A DNA stretch of 64,000 bases from positions 682,001 to 746,000 of the forward strand of contig JADLZK010009224.1 in NCBI GenBank assembly GCA_015847255.1, given 5' to 3'. The position numbers were made by a program, and so were the translations under genes. Below are positions 1 to 8,165 of the stretch, in pieces. The stretch comes from Hyparrhenia diplandra. Lineage: Eukaryota; Streptophyta; Magnoliopsida; Poales; Poaceae. Within the stretch, counting starts at the first letter, position 1, and the number at the start of each line of letters is the position of its first letter. A model generated the notes under the pieces. That model saw only the letters and a list, made by a program, of their open reading frames with translations, had not been told where the DNA came from and ran no database searches.

Positions 1-530
1 TTTTGTAGTTGATGACTTTTTAGTTTGAAATTATCTAGGCATTCATAAGTTGTGTTGAAATATCTCAAATTTGAAATTCGAAATTGTGAAACGACCTCGG
101 ATGGAAAAAGTTTCTACATATTAAATGTAGATCTCGAAAAGTTATGAAAGTTTGTAGTTGACGACTTTTTAGTTTGAAATTATGTAGGCATTCAAAAGTT
201 GTGTTGAAATATCTTAAATTTGAAATTTGAAATTGTGAAACGACCTCGGATGGAAAAAACTTCCTACATATTAAATCTAGATCTCGAAAAGTTATGAAAT
301 TTTGTAGTTGATGACTTTTAGTTTGAAATCATCTAGGCATTCAAAAGTTGTGTTGAAATGTCTCAAATTTTAAAATTCAAAATTCAAAATTGTGAAAACG
401 ACCTCGGATGAAAAAAACTTTTGTACATATCAATTGTTAGATCTTGAAAAGTTATGAAACTGTGTAGTTGACCACTTTTTAATTTGAATCCATTTAGAGC
501 CTCAAATAGTCAATTTACCCCGGATTTGTA
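1..530. repeat. About 3.3 tandem copies of a ~150-bp AT-rich unit
   Basis: The unit starts with TTTGTAGTTGA and recurs at 2, 151, 301 and, diverged, at 461. Each copy contains CGACCTCGGATG followed by GATCTCGAAAAGTTATGAAA. The third copy is longer because AAAATTCA is reiterated near 370-395. Arrays of this kind are common in panicoid grass genomes, often inside DNA transposons; that association is from memory and not shown here. The array runs off the left edge, so its true size is unknown. No coding potential is seen. Confidence 0.85.
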
Positions 531-540
531 TAATATTTGG

Positions 541-645
541 GATGTAGAATGAGATATAGACACATATGAGTGTGTAGTGCGGTGGTAGGGAGGGTCGCGC
601 CGAGCACCCAGGTTGCGGGTTCGAATCTTGGGTACCGCAACATTT
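541..645 (+). other. tRNA-like segment (degenerate pol III A and B boxes)
   Basis: At about 612-625 the sequence GCGGGTTCGAATCTTGG is close to the tRNA B-box consensus GGTTCGANNCC. About 45 bases upstream, TAGTGCGGTGGTAGGG resembles an A box. The segment does not fold into a full tRNA cloverleaf that I can see and has no convincing anticodon arm. It is better read as a tRNA-derived head of a SINE or an internal piece of a larger transposon than as a functional tRNA gene. Confidence 0.4.
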
Positions 646-683
646 GCAGAAAGCCTGAAAAATGTGTAGGGATGTGAGTGGAT

Positions 684-855
684 GGTAAATAAAAATGTTT
701 TTTTTTTTTTTGAATTTTGAAAACGCGATTTCTATATATATAATCAGAGGGCGGCGGCCGGTCTTCCCCTGGTTAAATAAAAATGTTTTTATTTTTTTTT
801 TTTTGAATTTTGAAAACGCGATTTCTATAAATAACTGTAGAGGCGGCGGCTGATA
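684..855. repeat. Two direct copies of an ~86-bp unit
   Basis: Copy one (684-770) and copy two (771-855) both begin with GGT(T)AAATAAAAATG. Each runs through a T tract, then TTTTGAAAACGCGATTTCTATA, and ends in a GCGGCGGC block. The following sequence to about 935 (GGGCCGGTTTATCGC, then CATCACTAC) resembles subterminal DNA of CACTA elements, but no paired CACTA terminus is visible. From 856 to 1075 I see no gene. Confidence 0.6.
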
Positions 856-1389
856 TAGTAGGGCCGGTTTATCGCAAAACTTTGTAGGAACGGAAGATTA
901 GGGCGCTTGCAAAACCGCCCGCAGCCTGATCCATCACTACTAAACCCAATCATTAAAACTTATTAGCGACCAAACTGCATTGTCCATTTTCTCCGTGCAA
1001 TTGTAGTAATAAAATAGAAATATAATAATAGCTAATATAAAAAACGATGCAATATATAAATTTGAAATATAATAATCCTACTACTAAAACGTGGGAACAG
1101 CAATCGTCCACGGCCACTCCCCTCGCTCCTCCAATCCCTGGCCCCGCTCGACTCTGGACTCCACTCCAATCCTCCTCCGCTCGACTCCTGCACCCACGTC
1201 ATCGATCCACGGCACCCCACCGTGGCCAATCACCGCACTCGCTTCCCTTCGCCCGGCTCACACCTCGTGGGCGTTTATCTTCCCGTGCCGCTCCCTTCTC
1301 CTCGCTCTGACCCGCCGCCCCTCCCTCACTCTTTCCCATCCTCTCCACGCCATCTCCTGCACCCACGACGCCGGTGGCTCCCTCTCGCA

Positions 1390-2160
1390 CGAGGCTGCGC
1401 ACCTTGTGGATCGGCGGAGGCACAGGCGCCGCCGCGACGGACCTGACGTCGGTGTCCTGGGCGCCGTCGATCACTGCGACGCATGCGTACCCCCCTGCCG
1501 TCCGCGGCGCGGCGCCAGGCCCGCACTGTCTGGTCCGCAGACCCGCTGACGACAAGCTCGCTCGGCGCGCACGCGACGGAGAGCACGTCCCCTGCGGTGG
1601 CCCCTGAGTGCCCCGACCGCGACCATGTGGCTGGCGCTGTCCTCCCGCTCCCACAGCCAGGACACACCGGTGTTTGTCGCCTGAGTATAGCGCCTGTCCG
1701 TGGCTACCGCACCCGACGGCCAGGGCGCTCACCGCCGCCGTGTGGCGGGACAGCGTGTCGACCAGTCGGTAGACGTGGTGCTTCTTGCCGCCGCTGAGAG
1801 TGAGCGCGCGCCGGGAGACGCGGTCGTCGGCGGAGGCCGTGTACACGGTGCTGCCGTCGGGCGCCACGGCGACGGCGTTATCGTGCGCCGGAAGCGACTG
1901 CAGGCACCGCAGCGACGGCAGCGCCCACACCTTGAGCGTCTTGTCCCAGCACCCGTCGGAGGAGGCGGCCACGCCCGACACGGCGTCGGCGTGCTCGATC
2001 CAGAGCCGGCGGTGGTGGCGCCGGACCGTTACGTGGTTGGACGGGCGGGGAACCGGCGCAGGCGATCCGAGACCTTTGGGGAGCGCCGCCGCGAGGCGGA
2101 GCCTGCCTGGCGACCGCGAGGACACCCGCCACAGGCGCAGCCGCCCATCCTGGTGCGCGC
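1390..2160 (-). pseudogene. WD40-repeat (JINGUBANG-like) gene fragment, frameshifted
   Basis: Minus-strand translation shows WD40 blades typical of the plant JINGUBANG-type family (cytoplasmic WD40 proteins acting in pollen): WIEHADAVSGVA, WDKTLKVWALPSLRCLQSL, AHDNAVAVAPDGSTVYTASA, LSRHTAAVSALAVG, then in other frames WEREDSASHMVAVGALRGH and VVSGSADQTVRAWRRAADGRG. The frame changes at least three times, between about 1670 and 1480. The text before WDKTLK has lost part of a blade. There is no start region and no intact last blade. It lies on the minus strand inside the putative Helitron, so I read it as a captured and decayed gene fragment. The WD40 identity is firm; the subfamily is from motif memory. 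Confidence 0.75.
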
Positions 2161-2550
2161 CGTTGCAACTTTTTTTTGCTGTTCCTGCCACAGGCGGAGC
2201 TATGTTGTTGTGGCGAGGCTCCGGGCCCCCTTGCCTTCATGAATTTTGTATATGCTAACCTGTTGTGTCTTGCCTGATTCTTAGGTTGTGTTTGGTTCCC
2301 TGCACTATTGTAGCCTGGGTATCTCCAGGTAGCCTAGCTAGGTGAATCCTGGGTTAAGCAAGCCAGAGGAAGTTGTTTGGTTGACAGGTTAACTGTAGCC
2401 TGGATAGTCGTAGATGGTGTTTGGTTCCCTGTATTTCGTTTTGGCTGGCTTGGTGGAGATTGTTTGGGGTTGTTTGGTTGGGACAATTGCAATGAATCTA
2501 GGCACCCGTCCGGCTCCTGGGGGTGAACTTACCCCCTCAAATTGTGACCC

Positions 2551-2560
2551 TCTATATAAT
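2551..2560 (+). promoter_or_regulatory. TATA box for the GRF-finger gene
   Basis: CTATATAAT lies about 130 bases upstream of the chosen ATG (2685). A C-rich, CT-rich leader and AAACCCTAG, typical of plant 5' UTRs, follow it. Confidence 0.5.
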
Positions 2561-2684
2561 GGCATTCCCGTGCTCCCTCCCCCCCCTCACCACTCACCGC
2601 CCCGTCTTCCCTTTCCCGTTTCTCAATCTCTCTCGACTCTTCCTCTTCCCTCGTGTGCTCCGGCGGAAACCCTAGCGCGACCGG

Positions 2685-3722
2685 CATGAGCGACCATTCC
2701 TCCGTCCGCCCGCCGTCGGGGTCCGCCATGCCCTGCACGAGGAAGGCTCCGCAACTCCCACGGCGGCCACTCCAACTCCAAAGAACTCCCACGGCGGCCA
2801 CTCCAACTCCGGCCACTCCAGCGCCTCCCTGTGGCCTCCGCGAACTCCACCGACGGATCCGGCAGCGAGGTGCTTCCCTTCCCAATCCCCTATCTTTTCT
2901 TTGCGCTCAACCCTAGGGTTTGGAATCTTTCTGTGTTCGTCGATTCGTGCATCGATTTGTTTGATCTGCTTAGATTGATCGATTGCGGTGGATCGATTGT
3001 AAGGTTTGTGGTTCATGCCGATCGAATGTTTGGTTTATTAGATAGTAATCCCTAGGTCTGATAGGAAATTTTTCCTTTTTTCCCCATTTGTGCAAGGCCA
3101 CAGACCGAGTCCAAAGTGGAGTCCGACTATCCCGATGGCATATCTGCTTCATCTTGACCGGTCTCGAGAGGTGAAGATCCCCTGTGTGCAACCATGGTCG
3201 CCACCGCAGCTGAAGAAGGCCCGGGGAAGCAGGACTGGCCGTCGTTTCCTCGGATGCCCACTGGAGGTTGTCTTCTGTTCTTCTTGCCTTTACACACAAA
3301 TTCTCTGCATCTTCCTCACTGTGATCCATGAAACTGTACCTTTTCATGTATTCTAATGAAGTTTGCTTCTGCAGGAGGGGCTGCAGTGCCAGTTTGTCCG
3401 CTGGATGGACCAGCCATGGCCTGTGCGTGTCAAGAAGGCCTTGAAGATGCTATGGAGGGAGGTCAAGACGGTCAGGCGTATTGAAGCACAAGCCCACACC
3501 AACTTCATTGAGGCTCTTCACCTGACTGAGGCGATTCATGCCAAGAAGAAAGAGCTGGAGATGGAAGTGGAGCGCACCAAGAGGACTGCGGAGCGTGTCT
3601 GCAGGTCATACCACTACAAGACCATCTTTGCTGTCCTGGACAAGAACAAGCTCATGTTCATCATCTATGGCCTTGTTGGTGTGATCATGCTGCTGCTCGC
3701 CATCATCTTCAAGATGAAGTGA
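2685..3722 (+). CDS. GRF-type zinc-finger protein with coiled coil and C-terminal membrane anchor
   Basis: The last exon (about 3376-3722) is clear. It encodes CQFVRWMDQPWPVRV, a Lys/Glu-rich amphipathic segment around EIHAKKKELEMEVERTK (predicted coiled coil), and a terminal hydrophobic helix LMFIIYGLVGVIMLLLAIIF ending KMK-stop. Upstream, an exon ending at about 3265 encodes GRRFLGCPLE, so the spliced product restores the GRRFxxCPxxxxxxCxFxxWxD signature of GRF zinc fingers (single-strand nucleic-acid binding). The first Cys pair is degenerate (CVQPW). A first exon from the ATG at 2685 to a donor near 2870, and an acceptor near 3095, are tentative. The gene lies within the Harbinger termini with its own promoter. 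GRF plus tail anchor is a recurrent grass family of unknown function. Confidence 0.6.
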
Positions 3723-4429
3723 AGAAGGTGCGGGTGGGCTGGTGGATGGTGCTTTTGCTAGGTGTCTCAGAAGGATCCATAGTAGTAGGTTGGAAGAAAA
3801 ACAGTGACAGTTTGTTGGCAGCAGGTGTGTTATGCTGCACTTTTGGTTTGGCCCTTGAAGAACTTGATACTGGTAAACTGGGGTAGTGGAAGTAGTGCTG
3901 ATGGGTAGGTAGTGCTAATGGTTTGGTCACAGGTTGACCAAGAAACTTATGCCATAGATTGGCAAAGCCTTGTATGGCATCTTTTGCAATGTCTTGTAAA
4001 TAGTAGTAGAACTGCTGGTTAAGTCCTAGAAGTGGTGCCCTGTGTGGCAAGGTCTTAGAACTGGTGAAGAACTGGATGTGGTAGACATGGAGCTTTGTGT
4101 GGCAATGTGCCGTGAAGTGTTGCCCTGCGTGGCAAAGTGCCTTGAAGGTTGTCAAAAACACATGGTTCTATGCAATGGAAAACCCATCTAGTTTGGTTAC
4201 TACTTCCTGTGTCAATGCTGTTATGATTGTTAAATTTAATTGAATGGTTGTATCAATGTACAATGAGACAAATAGGTCTTCCTTTATATTGAGCTGACAA
4301 ACTAGATAAATTGTTATGCTTGCAAGAATCCATCGGGCCGCTTCGATGCCAAGAGTCTAGAAAAGTTTACAACTCCAAGTACTGCAAATTAAGCACATTA
4401 CATGGTACTCATACAAGGAAACGAGCTCA
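3723..4429. other. Non-coding interval between converging genes
   Basis: I find no gene here. The segment is probably the 3' UTR of the GRF-finger gene. It has short reiterations of TGGCAA and GTGCC between 4035 and 4145, for example TGCCCTGTGTGGCAAGG and TGCCCTGCGTGGCAAAG. Confidence 0.5.
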
Positions 4430-4715
4430 TCATTTCCTACAAACGATTAACAGAAGCACTACCACAACTAACACAAGGAAGGCAATGATAACATCCTTGA
4501 AGTCCATGTTTCCACCGCATTGCCTTCATGGTGGATGCCATGGTTTTGTTCAGCTTTTTCCTTAGCCCGAAGTCCACATAAGCTGCAATCGCTTCTTCAT
4601 ATGATCTGTAGCTGTTGTACAAATTCCCAGGAAACATGTTCACTTGCTTCCAGCAATCAGCCCATGCTAGATACACCCCGGGTTGGCGTCCTTTGAACAC
4701 AGCATAAGCCTTCAT
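4430..4715 (-). pseudogene. RNase H1 N-terminal (viroplasmin-fold) domain with C-terminal membrane segment, frameshifted
   Basis: From the ATG at 4715 the frame reads KAYAVFKGRQPGVYLAW, then CWKQVNMFPGNLYNSY and SYEEAIAAYVDF. This is the short RNase H1 N-terminal domain (hybrid-binding, viroplasmin fold), with the usual GxxPGVYxxWxxCxxQVxxFPG pattern. About 25 codons on, a different frame opens: MDFKDVIIAFLVLVVVVLL then LIVCRK-stop, a single transmembrane tail. One small indel between about 4520 and 4560 therefore separates the two halves. The layout (nucleic-acid domain, then one C-terminal membrane helix) mirrors the GRF-finger gene 700 bp away. It lies inside the Harbinger element. Function is unknown, and I saw no RNase H catalytic domain. 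Confidence 0.6.
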
Positions 4716-4719
4716 CTTC

Positions 4720-5010
4720 AAACACTGCATAACCATGAACAAGACAGGTTCAAAGATGCACAACAGGCGTCAAGACAGGTTCAAAGATGCACAACCATCA
4801 CATTTCATCAAAAATGACATAGTACTCAGTCAAACATTGTTACATCCAATGGCACAGTTAGATGCATGATGCCCCATTGAGCCCATGATAAAAATATTCT
4901 TTAGTTTACTCCTATCATGAACTACCCAGAAACCATTCCTAAGAGTCTTATTACAAGTGTTGGTCTGTCAAAAAGGGTGCTGGTGGCTGTAAACATGCAT
5001 CAGGCCTCCA
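4720..5010. other. Spacer with a short direct repeat
   Basis: No gene is recognised. AAGACAGGTTCAAAGATGCAC occurs twice (about 4741 and 4773), a short tandem duplication next to the start of the RNase H1-N fragment. Confidence 0.4.
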
Positions 5011-5019
5011 ACGATCTTG

Positions 5020-5458
5020 CTCAGCTGAAAGCCATCCTGGTCTGCATCCTTGCCATGTGCTGGTTGATCCACAGCACCTTGTCATCTTTAGTCATTTGGA
5101 CAAACACCAATGCGCTTGCTTTGTTCTTTGGTAAAGTGGTTGAGGCGATCCATCAGTCCGACCTTGCAAAGCCGGGAACTCCCATCATTGCATCATAAAT
5201 CCTGTGTGCCACCTCGGCATGGTTTCCCTCACCGATTGCGGCCCAACCTCCTTAACGGCTTGTGTCATCTCCTTCATCATGCAAAGATCTTCTTCGGGTC
5301 ATGAGCCTCTTCCTCTTCTTACCTTCATTCTTGCCCATCTTGCAGTCCCCCTTGTTGTCTGTCTTCTTGTCCCTCTTCTCCTTCTTCTTGTCTTCTTCTG
5401 GTACAGGTGACCCTTCCTTGTCCAGGTCAATGGGTTCTTGTTCAGTTGGCTTCCCAAG
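5020..5458 (-). pseudogene. Harbinger ORF1 (Myb/SANT-like) C-terminal remnant
   Basis: Minus-strand frames give a Lys/Glu-rich linker (PTEQEPIDLDKEG, then KKKEKRDKKTDNKGDCKMGK), followed after frame changes by EGNHAEVAHRIYDAMMGVPG, LMDRLNHFTKEQSKRIG and DDKVLWINQHMARM. This pattern (xEVAxxIYxAMMxVPGF, LNHLT, VLWI) is what I recognise as the C-terminal half of plant Harbinger ORF1 accessory proteins, which carry an N-terminal Myb/SANT domain and help the transposase bind. The Myb domain itself is absent. At least two frameshifts and a stop lie near 5250. It is joined directly to the transposase fragment upstream, which implies an internal deletion. Confidence 0.55.
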
Positions 5459-6120
5459 TGGCTCATTAGAACCCATGGCAAACCTTCTAGCAAGCACATG
5501 AGTCCCATCTATGGCACCAACACAGTCCTAGAAACGAAAAGCAAAGATGAATTGGCAAGCTACTAATGATAAAATATGTAGAAGGAGGCGTACAACCAAG
5601 TGCAGACCTTGAAAAAGGGGTTCCACCTAGTGCTGTTCATGATTTTGGATGGGGGGACATTGTAGTCTGGTGGTGTAATCATCTCAGACCTCAATTCCCC
5701 AACTGCAAACAAAGACCTCCTTGAAATACCGGGCCGATGGTCTCTAGAGAACGCCTAAACACCGGCTTCGGGACCCTCGAACCTTTGATTGTGACCTACT
5801 ACCATAAAAAACATGGCAACCTGCTCCTCAATCTTGCAATTGATGCTATCCCTGACCCAGCCCCTGGTGTGGAACAGATCACACAACTGGAAGAAAGGAG
5901 CCCTGCGCATCCTAAGAGTCTCAACGCAGCGACGATCATCGCTGTGGTAGATGTACCGGAGATTGCACTCCCTTTCGCGGTCCATGACAAACATTGGGCC
6001 ATAGGTGATTCCCCTCCTAGCCGAAAAACGACGGCCAAATCTTGCAACCATCCAAGCACTGATGGCAACCAGCAGAGCTGCAGCCCTACGAACATGCTGA
6101 CGGCGCCTAAAAGGTTCCAT
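5459..6120 (-). pseudogene. Harbinger transposase, N-terminal part only
   Basis: The ATG at 6120 (MEPFRRRQHVRRAA) follows an acceptor ending GCTTAG and a 5'-UTR intron. The frame continues CNLRYIYHSDDRRCVETLRM and FFQLCDLFHTRGWV, the helix-turn-helix-like N-terminal region of plant Harbinger DDE transposases. A break follows, then LFAVGELRSEMITPPDY, STRWNPFFK, a canonical intron (about 5529-5609) and DCVGAIDGTHVLARRFA. The last block holds the first catalytic Asp (AIDGTH). Everything after it, including the second Asp and the Glu, is missing, replaced by ORF1-like sequence. At least one stop (near 5757) and one indel break the frame. It is inactive. Confidence 0.75.
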
Positions 6121-6652
6121 AGCACTAAGCAAGATAGGGGGCATTAATTAGAACAACCATAGCAAGCAAAAGAGAGGCATTTTTGGACCAGCTGCGACAC
6201 CAGTTTGGCGCGCCACCAAGATCCATGACCAAACCCTAGCGATCGATGGGTAAAGTAGGGAAAAAGGCCACCGATTTTACGCTAAATGTGCTAGTATGAA
6301 TGGAAACCCTAAGCAAATCATAGATCGGCTGCGACACCCATGGAGTGCGCCTCCCAGATCAAGAACAATCATCGACCAATTTTCCTAGGCTCAGCAAATC
6401 GTAGCAAAAAGATGGCGAAAACCAATTCAATCTCACCAAACAAGTACCAGAGGATGACAGCGCGTTAGACAAAGGGGATCGACGATTCACCCGGTGCCTT
6501 ACCTTCGGCGGGCGGATGCGGTGGCCGGCGGCGAGCGGAATCGCAGTGGAAGGAGAGGGAAGGAAGTGCGAGGCCGAACGGGAGAGAGAGCTAGCGGCGG
6601 CTTAGCGAGTGAACAAGAGCCACAAAACCCTAGGCAAGGCGGTGACTCTTCC

Positions 6653-6662
6653 CCTTATATAC
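6653..6662 (-). promoter_or_regulatory. TATA box for the transposase transcript
   Basis: Minus-strand GTATATAAGG is followed downstream by a leader containing CCTAGGGTTTTG and CT-rich sequence. A splice donor (AAG|GTAAGG) comes near 6500, and an acceptor lies just before the transposase ATG. It faces inward from the right terminus. Confidence 0.5.
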
Positions 6663-6890
6663 GGTGGCTAACTTAAGCCACCTGGGCCCACGACCGAGAG
6701 CGGGGCGGGAGCGAGCACAAGCCAGGCTCCAGGAGAACGCCCAACCCGGCCGCTTCCAGGGGGCCAGGCTTATCCGGCACGGCCGCACTCCACAAGCCCG
6801 GCTAGGACCCAATATCTAGAACCAAACATAGCTATGGTTGGCCCAGTCAAGCCTGGCCAGCCCAAATAGGTGCAACCAAACACACCCTTA

Positions 6891-7302
6891 GTCTCCATTG
6901 ATCCGTGTCCCTGCTTGCCTGCCTTCCATGACTCCACACATGTATAGGTCTGCAGTCCTCACAACTTCCGGCCTTTGCCTTTCCGCGTATAAAACATAGG
7001 AGTACGGCACTATATCTATATAACTATTTTTGTGTTCTCAATGAATCCTTCATTTTTTTACTTTTAAGCTCTAATCTGTATAAAATATTTAGGATATTTT
7101 TATTTCTCTATCTATGTTACATGTACTTTAGTATAGGCTTAATTTTGAGACGAAGAGATTTGATATAAGTAATTCAATGGTAAATCGGCCCCCCCTATGT
7201 TTTGCTCCAAGCTCCGCCACTATTCCTGCTGCACTGTTTTTACTCCGTATTATAGATTTCTATTAGACTATTTTGTAAATGATTTCTATTATAGATTTCT
7301 AC
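6891..7302. other. AT-rich stretch with no recognised gene
   Basis: This is sequence right of the Harbinger element, presumably Helitron 5' flanking DNA. It has TA-rich tracts (7010-7160) and no open frame with a recognisable product. Confidence 0.4.
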
Positions 7303-7945
7303 AATGGAAAACAATCGTTCTCGTGCACCATTGGGAGACAAGAATAACACCTCCAACCAAGGTAAGATATAGTCTTACATCCTATCAAATATTACACGGT
7401 AATCTGCGCTATATTTGTGTTGAGCTTATATTATTTGAAAATTATATGCAGTTGATGATAAAGAATGTAAGCGAGAAAGGGATAGAGCTCGATGGCATGC
7501 AATGTCTTAGGAAAAGAAGAATGCAATTAATAAAAGGCGTCGTGAATCCTATCATCAAAAAAAAAGAAACATGTTAGGGATTAACTAACATGTTTATTTC
7601 TCATGTATGTGTAATGTGCAACTATTTTTTGTAGATGAAGACTCTGCATCAAATAAGGAAAACATTGAGCCTGTCGAAACAGATGATTGGCTACATAGGA
7701 ATGATTCCTATAAAACCTATAACATTGTTGATGAGAACATGTCTGCCCCGTTATCATGTAATTATTAGAGATGCTAAAAAATTTTATAATGTTGTATGAC
7801 TGAATAGAGATAATGGTTGCATTTCTATGATTACATTGATAGATGAACGAGAAACAAAGAAGGGAAAGGAGAACACAATTCATTTCAACAATATCCCTAC
7901 TCCCTGTATTGATAAAACATGTGTGCGAAGTACACCACGAAGTAG

Positions 7946-8165
7946 CTACTTTAAAGAGAGGTACAAAAAAATATGACACCTGAACAAAGGGAAGCAAGGC
8001 GTGAGAGTCAAAGGCTGCATAATAGTGAACCCAAGCGTAAGGAGGCATTGAAAATATACTTCAAAGAGAGGTACAAAAATGTGACACCTGAACAAAGGGA
8101 AGCAAGGCGTGAGAGTCAAAGGCTGCATAATAGTCGACCCAAGCGTAAGGAGGCAATGAAAATAT
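7946..8165 (+). repeat. Two tandem ~110-bp copies coding a basic motif
   Basis: Both copies encode FKERYKxxTPEQREARRESQ and then RLHNSxPKRKEAxKI. This in-frame duplication in the N-terminal region of the Helitron protein is typical of its reiterated KR-rich units. Confidence 0.8.

Larger units (their letters stand above)
2284..6887. mobile_element. Complete PIF/Harbinger element with TTA target duplication
   Basis: The left terminus GGTTGTGTTTGGTT (2284-2297) matches the reverse complement of the right terminus AACCAAACACACCC (6874-6887) with one mismatch. TTA flanks it on both sides (2281-2283 and 6888-6890). These are hallmarks of the PIF/Harbinger superfamily. Inside are a plus-strand GRF zinc-finger gene starting near the left end, and a minus-strand set starting near the right end: transposase N-terminus, Myb/SANT-like ORF1 tail and an RNase H1-N-domain remnant. 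Both ends have inward-facing TATA boxes. The 4604-bp body sits inside older Helitron-like sequence, and its coding content is a deletion derivative unable to transpose alone. Confidence 0.85.

Noticed and set aside
1..530. CRISPR array
   Set aside because: The repeats are ~150 bp, contiguous, without unique spacers, and the genome is a plant.
612..628. Functional tRNA gene
   Set aside because: There is only a B-box match; acceptor and anticodon stems cannot be formed.
1199..2191. A 330-codon open frame on the minus strand as an intact protein
   Set aside because: Only its first two thirds and a short later stretch match WD40 blades; the rest is out-of-frame GC-rich translation. It is treated as part of a pseudogene.
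1700..2258. Plus-strand frames of 157 and 180 codons
   Set aside because: They are antisense to the WD40 fragment, in GC-rich DNA, with no domains.
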